From: Lutraria lutraria
Taxonomy: Eukaryota > Mollusca > Bivalvia > Venerida > Mactridae
NCBI GenBank assembly: GCA_964023205.1
Contig: OZ026844.1
Location: 27,006,934 to 27,070,933, forward strand
Length of the DNA: 64,000 bases
Reading direction: 5' to 3'
Shown: piece by piece, positions 34,978-46,999 of the stretch
How positions within the stretch are numbered: position 1 is the stretch's first letter
Layout of the letters: the number at the start of each line of letters is the position of its first letter
The notes under the pieces: generated by a model
What the model was told of the DNA's origin: nothing
Databases searched by the model: none
Seen by the model: only the letters and a program-made list of their open reading frames with translations
Translations under genes and position numbers: made by a program

Positions 34978-36135
34978 ATAATTATTCCTGAGGGTTATGG
35001 GTTCAAACCCCACTAGGACCATACTTTTTTTTTAGATAATGTTTCATATTTAGAACATGAATTTATACAGTAATATGGAGGAAAAAATTATTAAAAAATA
35101 TTTTGTTCTGTTTATAGGAATTTATACATGGCTAATTAATGAAAATCAAGTAACTATGGATTTCTGAAACACATTTTCAAAACCGGATGGTAAAACATTT
35201 TTATAAATTTTACTAAATCTTAAAGGGGCCGGGTTACATTTTTTCTGCTATATAGTAGTTCCAAACATCCTATAAACAATTTGGATTTACTAAACATTGG
35301 TTACCCTTAGACTTATACACATTCTTGCATTCATTGTATCATCTGTTTGAGAGGTAGTTCAATTCTCATAAAGGAGACTTCATTTGATTTTTAGCTCGCC
35401 TGATTCATCAGGTGAGCTTTTAGGAACGTTGAATGTCCGGCGTCCATTAGTTTGTTTACACTCGAGCATCCGCAGCTCTTAACGAATCGTGATTAAACTT
35501 TCATACAATGTATATGGCCACAATGTCTCGGCTAAGTTCGATTATGGGCAAAATCGGACAATAACTTCTAGAGTTATGGGCCCTTGAATTACAAAATTTG
35601 CTATATTTAGCTTGTTTACACTCTAGCGCCTTCATTTATTCACCAATCCTAATCCTATTTACAGTAAATGTGTATAACCAAAAGATCTTGGACAATTTTG
35701 ATTATGGGCGGAATCGGACCAAAACTTCAAGAGTTATGGGCCCTTGACTTGTTTGTTTACACTCTAGCATCTTTATTTATTCACCGATCGTAATCATATT
35801 TACAATGAATGTGTATGACCTTATGGTTTTGGACTAGTTCAGTTATGGGTGGAATCGGACCACAACTTAAAGAGTTATGGGCCCTTGGATTAGAAAATTT
35901 GCTACGTTTTAGCTTGTTTAACAGTATTATACCTTCATTGTTGGTTTTGATCTCAAAATCTACTTAAAATGAGTTTTACGAGATGGAAACTAATTACCTG
36001 GTCATTAATTATTGGCCTTTGTTCTCAGGTGAGCGATAAAGGGCCATCGTGGCCCTCGTGTTAGGTACTATTTTACGTTAGAGGAACAAAAATGGTTGTA
36101 ACTCTCTTAACTGACAGTAAAAGTTTTTGTCTAGT
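34978..36135 (+). repeat. dispersed repeat copy 1, interrupted by another element
   Basis: Starts near TATGGGTTCAAACCCCACTA (B-box-like) and continues through GAAAATCAAGTAAC, AAACATTTTTATAAATTTTA, CTAAATCTTAAAGGGGC, GAGGTAGTTCAATTCTCATA and, after the insertion at about 35391-36061, GGTACTATTTTACG and CTCTTAACTGACAGT. The inverse copy at 41275-41940 has the same order without the insertion. Family unknown. Confidence 0.7.
35391..36061 (+). mobile_element. AGCTCGCC-type element (Helentron/HINE-like) inserted in another repeat
   Basis: Begins TTAGCTCGCCTGATTCATCA with its inverse GGTGAGC (5' hairpin). It holds three internal units with GTTTACACTCTAGC and GAGTTATGGGCCCTTGA. It ends CAGGTGAGCGATAAAGGGCC, a GGGCCATCGTGGCCC hairpin, and CTCGTGTT. 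The uninterrupted partner repeat at 41368-41378 shows the empty site GATTTTAAGGTAC: the insertion made no visible target duplication and fits a T|T target. Confidence 0.65.
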
Positions 36136-36335
36136 GGATTTTTTCTTCTTGATTATAATATGTTTACCTCAAAGATAATGGATTAATAAGTTAACTTAGT
36201 TAATATAAATTTGTCTACTAAATATGTGTATACTCTTTTACAACTTACCATTACTTTTTATTCTTTCATGTAGTGTTCACATATATATATATATATAGTG
36301 TGTGCTATTGAAATTATTCATGGCACTCTCTGTTG

Positions 36336-36385
36336 TGCAGTCATGGTTTCAGACAAGTATTCACTAGCCCCTCACTGCTATGGCG
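36336..36385 (+). mobile_element. SINE head fragment
   Basis: CAGTCATGGTTTCAGACAAG, TATTCACTAGCCCCTCACTG matches the tRNA-like head of the SINE at 30571 and the unit of the 2669 array. Only the first 50 or so bases remain. Confidence 0.45.
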
Positions 36386-37137
36386 TTTTTTCCTTCTATA
36401 TTCCTTTGCTATTTTGCAACCCCACAATTGTATTTTTTCAACCCCATAAACGCAATTAAACCCCTCAATGGCCGTTTGGACGAAATGGAAACCTCAAGGT
36501 GAACTACCCCATAATGTCGGTCTCATAAGGCCGTCCGTCTGTCTGTCCAAAGTGGTTTCCGGATGATAATTTCAGTTAGGAGTGATGGATTTCAATGAAA
36601 GTTGGTACATGGGTAGCTTAGGGGATAACCTGAAGTGGGATTGCATTTGTCAAATATCTAGGTCACTGTTACTGAAAATAGAAATTTGGTTTCTGGATGT
36701 TTACTTTAGTTAGGGGTGAATGATTTCAATGAAAGTTGGTCCATGGGTAGCTTAGGGGATAACCTAGAGTGGGATTGCATGTAGAGTCAAATGGTAATAT
36801 ACCATTGCACGCAATACTAACTGTAAGCTTGTATATTTAGAAATTATTTGTTTCAAAATTGAAACCAGAAAAGTGATTGTTGAAGTTTTTTCGTGGCTTG
36901 TTCACTGAATGTATTTTGTTATTGTGGTTATAGAATTGATTTCCACATGTGTTCTTTGTCTTATGTGTTTGTCATTTAAATATTGACATAGTAATAATGA
37001 TGCCATAGTTACTTAATATTAAATATATTGTATGTTGTATTTGTAGCAGAGAAAATGTATTTTAAAATTAACAGTCATTAATTTTATAGTCATGTATATA
37101 GTATTATTAATATTTTTACCTGATGATATATAATTAT

Positions 37138-37625
37138 TATACCCCCAGATATGAAATATATGGGGGCTATATTGGATTCACGTTCGATGGTCCGCCGGTC
37201 GGTCGGTGTGTCTGTAGACACAATTTGTCCAGACAATTTCTCAGCAACTACTGACAGGATTTCAATGAAACTTCACAGAAGTGATCAGTAGTAAGCCTAG
37301 TTGTGTGCATGCTTTAACCAGGTTTTGTTTGGATCAATTTTCACTGAGTTATGGCCCTTTGTTTTATACAATAGGTAAATTTTGTCCAAACTATTTCTCA
37401 TCAACTACATGCAGGAATTCAGTGAAACTTCACAGAAGTGATTAGGTTTTGTCCAAGTCAATTTTAATTAGTTATTGCCCTTTGTTACTTTTTATATAAT
37501 GTGTATTCTAAATTGGTCAGGATATTTCTAAGCAACAATTTGCAGGTATTAAACAAACGAAAAATTGTTATGTTTCCCTTTGTAAAATGTAACAATAACT
37601 GTGTCAAGGCGGCATCTGTGGGTAT
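37138..37625 (+). mobile_element. ATACCCCCA-type bivalve repeat, shorter copy
   Basis: ATACCCCCAGATATG..ATATATGGGGGCTAT opens it, then CCGGTCGGTCGGTG and about two and a half units with TCTCAGCAACTACTG, CTTCACAGAAGTGAT and GAGTTATGGCCCTTTGTT. It has the same order as 26283-27125. Confidence 0.65.
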
Positions 37626-37773
37626 CCATCACATTTAGTGATAGTTCTAATTAATAATTAATATAAATACAAATGTATAACCAATTCTTCACTCTTGGTA
37701 TGTACTGTATTGAGTATTTGGTTCATTAATCATGCTTGACAAAAGTTTACTCTAAAATAACTGTCTGTAGTTT

Positions 37774-38716
37774 TAGCTCACATGAGCAGTTGTACTCAGG
37801 GTGAACTTTGGTGATCAGTCTTTGTCCGGCGTCGTGTGTCAACAAACTTTATCTTGTGAACACACTAGGGGCCACATTTTTAGCTCAATTTTTGCAAAAC
37901 TGGGTCAGAATGTTAATATCGACAAAATCTAGGACATGTTTGATAATGAGCCACTTTGGGTCAAAAACTAGGTCACCAGGGCCAAATTGCTGGAAAACCT
38001 TGTGAACACTCTAGAAGTCACTGTTAGATTGGATCATCATGAAACCTCGTTAAAATGTTTGTCTTTATAATATCTTGGACGAGTTCGAACATAGGTCATC
38101 TAGGGTAAAAACTAGGACGCTAGGTCAAATCTTATGAAAAACCATGTTAACACTGTAGATTTCACAGTTATAATTGGATCTTCACCAAACATTGTCAAAT
38201 TGTTTGTTTTATGATATGAAGGTCAAAAACAAATATGGGTCATCTACAGTCAAAAACTAGTCACTAGGGCAAATTGCTGGAAAACCTTGTGAACACTCTA
38301 GGAAACCACAAGGCCTAAAGCTAAGATATTTCGTTTGTAGTATTGTCTAGTGGACCTTTATCAAGTTTGTTAAAATTATGGCCCTGGAGTAAAAATTGGC
38401 CCTGCCCCAGGATCACTTGATCTATGTAGGCTTATATAGGAGAATTTTAAAAATCTTTTTGTCAGAAACTGCATTGCCTAGTGCTTAGATATAAGGATGT
38501 AGCATTATCTAGTGGACCTCTGCCAAGTTTGTTCAAATGATGGCCCAGGAGTCAAGAATGGCCCACCCCGGGGAAAACCTGACCGGAGGAAAAAATAGAC
38601 TGCTACACCGGGGTCACTTGATTTATATATGGTCATCTATTGGAAAAAGGTGAAATGTTCTTCTCTAGAGATCTTTTTCTGGTGAGCGATATAGGGCCAT
38701 CATGGCCCTCTTGTTT
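37774..38716 (+). mobile_element. AGCTCACA-type bivalve repeat, long copy
   Basis: Opens TAGCTCACATGAGCAG and GTCCGGCGTCGTGTGTCAAC. It continues with two unit types: CCTTGTGAACACTCTAG with GGTCAAAAACTAGGTCAC, and GCCTAGTGCTTAGATAT with GTCTAGTGGACC. It ends GGTGAGCGATATAGGGCCAT and CATGGCCCTCTTGTTTT. It is the most complete 3' end of the family in this window. Confidence 0.7.
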
Positions 38717-40993
38717 TATGTACCTTGATTATCGGGGACTCTGATTTCTAACTATAATCATGTATAATGTAGCAAGCTAGTATGAGCAATGATTTACTGT
38801 GTAAAATTTATGTTCATATTACTGAAAAATTCCACTAAACAACAAATCAGATAACATGACCCAACATTAAAAGTACAACTGTTCAAAGAATCAAATATTT
38901 CCCTACATATTTCTATAATTATATTCACTGTTTGTCTGCTATTATGTAATATGACAGCGTTCTGTAATTTGCTGGAAGATCAGAATTAACTCATTATCTG
39001 TTGTTAGCTACATAAGTATTATTTGTATTTGATTTTACAAAAAAAGTAGAATAGTCCCAATTGTTAAAGCTTAATTTTTCCACTATTTGAATAAATATGT
39101 ATTAGACTTTATAGTTCACAATTTTTATTTAGTGTAATATTTGGTCAAGTAGATTCCATTAAATTCCTCATTGCAATGTATATGTCAGTTTATGCCATCA
39201 AATTCAGCATTACAATGAAAGTGTGTAAAATGCTGCACTTATTTTTTCATATTTCTATAGCAAATTGGTGTGCCATGTTTTGTAATTAGTCATCTGTTAC
39301 ACTATTTGTGACTGATAAAGAGAATGCCATTGATTATAAATGAATAACATAATTTATTATCTACATTCTTTATTAGATCCCTAAAATCTGAATCTCATTA
39401 ATCATAATTGTAAATGAAGTAAAATAATCTACCCAGTTCCCTGAAAATTATGTTGGTGTTGTTTTTGTTAAAGAAAAAAATTCTGATAATGTTCAGCTCA
39501 TCAATTTTTTTTGGGGGGGGGGAGAGGAGGGGGGCTGATTTGTTTGAATTATTTATTCAAATTGGTCATTCTTTTATGTTGATTTTGTCCATTTGAATTT
39601 ACTTGAAATATTTACAAATAATCTTTTTTTACAATTGTTTGAACTTTTTCTTTTTGATCATTTTTGGTGTTGGTTATTTTTTATTCTTCCAAACGGAGCA
39701 TTCCAAATTATTGATATCTTTATGATTTTTTGTTGATTATTGTGATATATAAAATAAATTTAGTACATGTTAGGGCACTGTGTGTGTACTTTTTGCTTTA
39801 GTTGTTGTGTTTTTTAATCTTTATGCTTCAGTGATATGTAGCTAGACAATGTATATAAAAGCCACCAGTAAAAAAGGCCACCCTTACATAATGTTGCCTT
39901 ATTTTACTGGTGGCCTTTATTTCAGAGATCTTTTGTGAATGATCAATGAAGGTTTTTGAAAGAACGGTCTTTATTTACAGGGTGGCCTTTATTTGGAGGT
40001 GACTGCTAACACAGGTTTGACTGTAAGTCTAATTTGTTATTAAGAATGCCTTTTTTGCAATTACGTTACAATCGTACAATGACTCAAAAATTACATTTTA
40101 TAGATTCAAATAAAATCGTATTTTTTATCATGTATGTTAGTACTGTAGTTTACTTAAAGTTAAGCAGTAGCTGACTGAAAATATATTGTTGTTAACCTAC
40201 CTTACCTGTGTCAGTACAAGAAATCATTTAGAAGGCATACAATTCATTCTAATTTAGACCTTAATAGGTTAACTAATTAATTGTTTTATACATCTCAAGT
40301 GTAACATTCCAGTAGCCTCATTATTTATCTGGCATTTTACTTGTGAGTATAATCAAGATTATAAGAAATCTGTTTTGTTCCATGACATGCAAAGACTTCA
40401 GTTATGCGTTTTAGTGCTGATTGTCAGCTCTGAGTTTTTTTTGTTCAGGTAGAAATTAATCCAAATTAGTACAATAAGAGTAATACATTTCTATTGAAGT
40501 AAAATAGTTCTAAGATTTTATCAAAATCTTTGGCTTATAATGTTTTATGATGGTCATAGGTTCATGATTCGGACATTTTTTGGCTTGTTTCATTTTGTGA
40601 TTATATTCTATTCCATGTAGTTCTTACAGATTCACAAACAAAAATCAGAAATTCAGTTGACTGAAATCACTAATTAGAAACTTGACCGAGCTGCATCTTT
40701 TTAATTTGGTTATATTTTCAAGTTGTATTGTTATGTACTGGTACAGATTCATGAAATTTTAAATTTCTTATTGTGAGACTTACTGTTTGGTGTAGTAACT
40801 TCAATTTGGCATTTTTAGATAAATGATTGAGAGAAATGGGACTTGTGGTTAGTTCCATGCTTTCACATTCATTGTATGCATGTACGCTTTTCTTTTCTCA
40901 TGTTACTTTTTACACAATTGTATGAAATAAAGTATAAAGTTTTATTAAATATATTTAATCATAGGTATACTCTTGTTATTTATTGCTTTCCAT
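38717..40993. other. intergenic, no gene recognised; one MITE copy
   Basis: AT-rich DNA with a G-rich tract at 39515-39535 and a third copy of the AACCTGT-ended MITE at about 39853-40023 (CAGGGTGGCCTTTATTTGGA, AACACAGGTTTGACTG). No coding exon or RNA gene is recognised. Confidence 0.5.
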
Positions 40994-41077
40994 ATATCGA
41001 GGGCTCAGCGCAACACTGTCGTAACTTGTTCTTATTTCAATATGAGTTACGACACTGTTGCGTTGAACCCTTGATAT
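40994..41077. repeat. 84-bp hairpin with 33-bp arms
   Basis: Arms 40994-41026 (ATATCGAGGGCTCAGCGCAA..) and 41045-41077 (..TTGCGTTGAACCCTTGATAT) are inverse at 29 of 33 positions; two of the four differences would be G-U pairs in a + strand transcript. The loop is 18 bases. It could be a tiny palindromic MITE or a pre-miRNA-like hairpin. Confidence 0.75.
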
Positions 41078-41274
41078 CTGATCTGTAGGAGTTGTAGGGA
41101 GCTAGCACGGATCAAAACACATTTATTATCTACATGCATATATACGTATACGCAAGTACATGTATGTAAACTATGTAATTTAGGTTTGATAAATATTGTA
41201 TTTAAGGTATTTGATGTATAATATGAAGTGTACAAGATTGCATTCTAAATATTGCCATTCTTTTGTACATCCAG

Positions 41275-41940
41275 TAGTACAATCACAGGTGAATTTTTAA
41301 AAACTTTCACCGTCAGTTAAGAGAGTTAAGACCATTTTTGTTCCTCTACCCCCAACGTAAAATAGTACCTTAAAATCTAATGAAGACACCTGTATGAAAA
41401 TCGATCTACCTCTATAACAGATTACACAATAAATGCAAAAATGTGTATACTTCCAAGGGAAACCAATATTTTGTCAATCCAAAGTATAAATATGATGTTT
41501 TGAACTACTATGTTGGCATAATGTTGCAGAAAAAATGAAAAATATAACCCTGCCCCTTTAAGATTTAGTGAAGATTTTTGCTTATTACCAAAAAGTAACA
41601 AATTGATAAGTATCACTAAGATAAAACTAAAGCAGTGCAACGCCTGAAATTTTCTCAAAATTAACTACTGTGTGTGTATAATGACTATAGCAAATTTTAA
41701 AAAGTTTCACCATCTGGTTTTGAAAAGACGAGTATCAGAACTCCAGGGTTACTTGATTTTCGTTTATTAACGATGTATAAATTCCTATAATCTAAACAAA
41801 ATATATTGGAATAGATATGTTCCTTCATATTACTGTGTTAATTCATGTTCTAAGTACAAAACATTACATAAAAACTAAAAAAAAGAAGAAAAAAAATTAT
41901 TTGGTCCCAGTGGGGTTTGAACCCATACCCTGTCAATTGC
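41275..41940 (-). repeat. dispersed repeat copy 2 (inverse of 34978-36135), uninterrupted
   Basis: On the minus strand it begins GGGTATGGGTTCAAACCCCA (41935 side), runs through GAAAATCAAGTAACCCTGG and CACTAAATCTTAAAGGGGC, and ends GGTACTATTTTACGTTGGGG and CTCTTAACTGACGGTGAAAG. It provides the empty site for the insertion in copy 1. Confidence 0.7.
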
Positions 41941-42544
41941 ACGTAAAAATGATGAAATTTACTACTCTTCAAAATGGAGGTAATGCATTATACATTTAAT
42001 ACCTTAAAATGTTTTATGACGAAGCATTCAAGTGTAAAAAAGGGCAGTAACTCTTTCAACAATAATTGCATTATGATTTGTATTAATTCATTTGTGCCTA
42101 AAAGTACTTGGATGCAAACATTTTGTGAAAATCGCATGAAAAAATGTTTCACACAGGAGCACATTAGTTTCATATAGCATCCCTGATTACACCTAAGTGG
42201 CGTTCTATAAATATTAACATAAATATTTTTGGTGTAAAATCGTGTGTCACTTTACAAGTTACCCCAGTCGTTACAAGAAGGCGTTATGGACGCTGCTTGA
42301 TGTTGAGGCACGTCAAAATATTCCTTTGTTTCGCCCATATAATTATAAAGGGCTAAACGAGTTGAGGGAATGGGAAGTGGGATCTCGATTGTATATGATT
42401 ATGTCTTCATAAAGTAGAAGAAATATGCTGGAGAAAGCGTGCAGGCTGGTGATGGCTTGTGCCAAGTTACATAATTTTTGTTTGAATGAATTTTCTATTA
42501 CCAGACATTGTAAATGACAATAGTAATGAACATTCAAACAGTAC

Positions 42545-44725
42545 ATTCGAAGTTAGGGATGTATGACAAACTTAATAACGGAAATCGCGAATGTCTAGCT
42601 AGACAATCGACATTCATCAGTACATTCGAAGTTCGGACTGTATGACAGACTAAATGACGCAAATCGCGAATGTTTAGCTCGACAATCGACATTCATCAGT
42701 ACATTCGATAAAAAGACTGTAGGACCATCATAATAATGCAAGTCGGGAATGTCTAGCTCGACAATCGACATTCATCAATACATTCGATAAAAAGACTGTA
42801 GGGCCATCATAATAATGCAAGTCGGGAATGTCTAGCTCGACAATCGACATTCATCAGTACATTCGATAAAAAGACTGTAGGGCCATCATAATAATGCAAG
42901 TCGGGAATGTCTAGCTCGACAATCGACATTCATCAGTACATTCGATAAGAAGACTGTAGGACCATCATAATAATGCAAGTCGGGAATGTCTAGCTCGACA
43001 ATCGACATTCATCAGTACATTCGATAAAAAGACTGTAGGGCCATCATAATAATGCAAGTCGGGAATGTTTAGCTCGACAATCGACATTCATCAGTACATT
43101 CGATAAAAAGACTGTAGGGCCATCATAATAATGCAAGTCGGGAATGTCTAGCTCGACAATCGACATTCATCAGTACATTCGATAAAAAGACTGTAGGGCC
43201 ATCATAATAATGCAAGTCGGGAATGTCTAGCTCGACAATCGACATTCATCAGTACATTCGATAAAACGACTGTAGGGCCATCATAATAATGCAAGTCGGG
43301 AATGTCTAGCTCGACAATCGACATTCATCAGTACATTCGATAAAAAGACTGTAGGGCCATCATAATAATGCAAGTCGGGAATGTCTAGCTCGACAATCGA
43401 CATTCATCAGTACATTCGATAAAAAGACTGTAGGGCCATCATAATAATGCAAGTCGGGAATGTCTAGCTCGACAATCGACATTCATCAGTACATTCGATA
43501 AAAAGACTGTAGGGCCATCATAATAATGCAAGTCGGGAATGTCTAGCTCGACAATCGACATTCATCAGTACATTCGATAAAAAGACTGTAGGACCATCAT
43601 AATAATGCAAGTCGGGAATGTCTAGCTCGACAATCGACATTCATCAGTACATTCGATAAAAAGACTGTAGGGCCATCATAATAATGCAAGTCGGGAATGT
43701 CTAGCTCGACAATCGACATTCATCAGTACATTCGATAAGAAGACTGTAGGACCATCATAATAATGCAAGTCGGGAATGTCTAGCTCGACAATCGACATTC
43801 ATCAGTACATTCGATAAAAAGACTGTAGGGCCATCATAATAATGCAAGTCGGGAATGTCTAGCTCGACAATCGACATTCATCAGTACATTCGATAAAAAG
43901 ACTGTAGGACCATCATAATAATGCAAGTCGGGAATGTCTAGCTCGACAATCGACATTCATCAATACATTCGATAAAAAGACTGTAGGGCCATCATAATAA
44001 TGCAAGTCGGGAATGTCTAGCTCGACAATCGACATTCATCAGTACATTCGATAAGAAGACTGTAGGACCATCATAATAATGCAAGTCGGGAATGTCTAGC
44101 TCGACAATCGACATTCATCAATACATTCGATAAAAAGACTGTAGGGCCATCATAATAATGCAAGTCGGGAATGTCTAGCTCGACAATCGACATTCATCAG
44201 TACATTCGATAAAAAGACTGTAGGGCCATCATAATAATGCAAGTCGGGAATGTCTAGCTCGACAATCGACATTCATCAGTACATTCGATAAAAAGACTGT
44301 AGGGCCATCATAATAATGCAAGTCGGGAATGTCTAGCTCGACAATCGACATTCATCAGTACATTCGATAAAAAGACTGTAGGGCCATCATAATAATGCAA
44401 GTCGGGAATGTCTAGCTCGACTATCGACATTCATCAGTACATTCGAAGTAAGGACTGTATGACAAAATGTAATAGAGCAAATCGCGAATGTCTAGCTAGA
44501 CAATCGACATTCATCAGCACCTTCGAAATTTGGACTGGATGAACTACTTAATGACGCAAATCGCGAATGTCTAGCTAGACAATCGACATTCATCAGCACA
44601 TTCGAATTTGGACTGGATGACATACTTAATGACGCAAATCGCGAATGTCTAGCTAGACAATCGACATTCATCAGTACGTTCGTAGTTGGGACTGTGTGAC
44701 AAACTTAATAAGGCAAATCGCTGAA
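42545..44725 (+). repeat. 79-bp satellite array, about 27 copies
   Basis: The unit is ACATTCGATAAAAAGACTGT, AGGGCCATCATAATAATGCA, AGTCGGGAATGTCTAGCTCG, ACAATCGACATTCATCAGT. Inner copies (42.7-44.45 kb) are almost identical; the outer ones on both sides are diverged with AAATCGCGAATGTCTAGC. The unit has an internal inverted repeat GAATGTC..GACATTC. Inverse copies of the same unit lie at 52195-52405. Confidence 0.97.
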
Positions 44726-45410
44726 GAATATGATACTGACTAATATGATGCTTTTTTAAATTAACGTTTCCACTGTGAACGGTGTCGGGGGAATCAGTAA
44801 CTTTCTTCCGTTTTGATGTTCATACATTTTAAAGCATAAATCGATTCTCTAATCTGTTTACTTGCTGATATGAAGAATGTTTTTCAATAATAAATTTTCA
44901 AATCAAACCAAGTACCGTTTCTTGAGATATCAGCATACTAGTACAAATGGCACACAAAACTTTAACGGACGAACGAAAGAACGGACAGGACGATCACTAT
45001 ATGTCTCCCGCATTAGTAGAGTGTGACCCCATTCAGCAAATCATGAATAGCTGACGTAAGCAGCGAAACTATGAATCTAGTGCTGTGCCTTAGTCAATAA
45101 CGCCACCAAGTTGATTAAATTTTCATGTACGTAAACCGTTCTAAATAATGATAATAAAATAATCAAATGTGCCTATATGATTTGCATGTATTTGTCGCCG
45201 TTTAATTGACGTTAAGTTGGTGGAAATGGCGCAAAATAAATAAGGGGATATAAAGTTGATTTTTAATTCGTATATTTAAGTGCTGTAACGGGGTGTTTGT
45301 ATATCTAAAATGTTAACAGTCGGTGTGTTTCTACCATGACCTATAGCGTAGCTTCTGACTGACATAGGTATATATGCATAAAAATGTCTTACAAAGTATT
45401 GCTATTGTGA
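44726..45410. other. spacer between satellite and foldback element
   Basis: Non-coding. It includes a piece with GGACGAACGAAAGAACGGAC and GACGATCACTATATGTCTCC (44968-45006) of the kind found at ends of dispersed bivalve repeats. Nothing else is recognised. Confidence 0.4.
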
Positions 45411-45551
45411 AAACACGTTTTAATTGCTTTGGTAGATCAAAAAGTATATTCTGGCCATCTGAATAATGTTTTTGAAACAAACAAGCACTGCATGTGTCTT
45501 GCTCATAACGAGGTTATGGTGCTCACAAGGCGGATCAAAGCAAGAAAAGGT
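45411..45551 (+). pseudogene. 5' piece of an unidentified reading frame interrupted by the foldback element
   Basis: Open for 47 codons: VLIALVDQKVYSGHLNN, VFETNKHCMCLAHN, EVMVLTRRIKARKG. It ends at the 11-bp target duplication of the element at 45554. The frame resumes at 51816 after the second duplication copy. I do not recognise the protein; it might be a captured host exon, a transposon ORF, or chance. Confidence 0.35.
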
Positions 45552-46999
45552 TATGTCCGTGAAGTTGGCAGCCCAGCAGCCTAGCAGCCCAGCAGCGTGA
45601 AGTTGGCAGCCCAGCAGCCTAGCAGCCCAGCAGCGTGAAGTTGGCAGCCCAGCAACCTAGCAGCCCAGCAGCGTGAAGTTAGCAGCCCAGCAACCTAGCA
45701 GCCCAGCAGCGTGAAGTTAGCAGCCCAGCAGCTTAGCAGCCTAATATTTTTCTACAGTTAAACTGCACAACAAATTATGCAAAAACCTAAAAACGCATGA
45801 AGTAATAACATTATGTTGCTGTCATGTTTATTAGAAGAAAAAATACGATTTTTATCGATTTTGTGAATCTGGCAGTGTAGCGGCCGCATAGCGGACTATT
45901 ACAGCCAAACATATAAAATACACACGAAATCCGGCTAAACACTTAGGAATCGATGATATAATTCGATTTTATTCCTTCAACGTTCATTAGATGAGAACTT
46001 ACTCATTTCTCATTTTTTGTTTCTTTTTGTGAAGTTGGCAGCCTAGCAGCGTGAAGTTGGCAGCCCAGCAGCGTAACAGCGTATTATATATTTCTACAGA
46101 TAAACTTCCAAACAAATCAAGATAAATACTTAAGAATGCATAAAATAATGTCAGTCAGTTGTTTGAACGTTAATTAAATGAAAATATATGATTTTTCAAA
46201 AAAAAATTGTGCGTGAAATTAGACGCTGCTAGCAGCGTGAAGTTAGCAGCCCAGCAGCGTAACAGCGTAATATTTATTTCTACAGATAAACTTCACAACA
46301 AATCGGGCTAAATACTTGAGAATGCATGCAATGATGTCAGTCTGTTGTTTAAACATTAATTAACTGAAAATATTTGATTTTCATTTTTTTTTCAATGTGA
46401 AATTAGCCGCAGCAGCGAGAAGTTAGCAGCTCAGCAGCGTAATATATATTTCTACAGATAAACTTTACAACAAATCAAGAAAAATACTTAAGAATGCATG
46501 AAAAAATGTCAGTCTGTTGTTTAAACATTAATTAACTGAAAATATTTGATTTTCATTTTTTTTAATGTGAAATTAGCCACTGCTAGCTGCGTGAAGTTGG
46601 CAGCCCAGCAGCGTAACAGCGTAATCTATATTTCTACAGATAAACTTCACAACAAATCAAGAAAAATACTTCAGAATGCATAAAATAATGTCAGTCTGTT
46701 GTTTGGACATTAATTGACTAAGTATTTTTCTTAATTTGTTGTGAAGTTTATCTGTAGAAATATATATTACGCTGTTACGCTGCTGGGCTGCAAACTTCAC
46801 AAAAAGAAACAAACAAAAAAGAAAAATGTGTAAGTTCTCATCTAATGAACGTTGAAGGAATAAATCGATTCGCATTTTAGAAACTTTTACGTACTGATGA
46901 TTAAACCATTAAAACGGTGATCATTTTGTTATTTTAGTTTCATTTCATATTCCATGGACTTCGATGCTAATGTAAAGGGAAATAACTCTTAGGAATATA

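Noticed and set aside
42545..44725. Regular repeats suggesting a CRISPR array
   Set aside because: The 79-bp units are identical along their whole length with no unique spacers, and the surrounding DNA is eukaryotic. The same applies to the 40-, 50/56-, 52-, 61- and 20-bp arrays.
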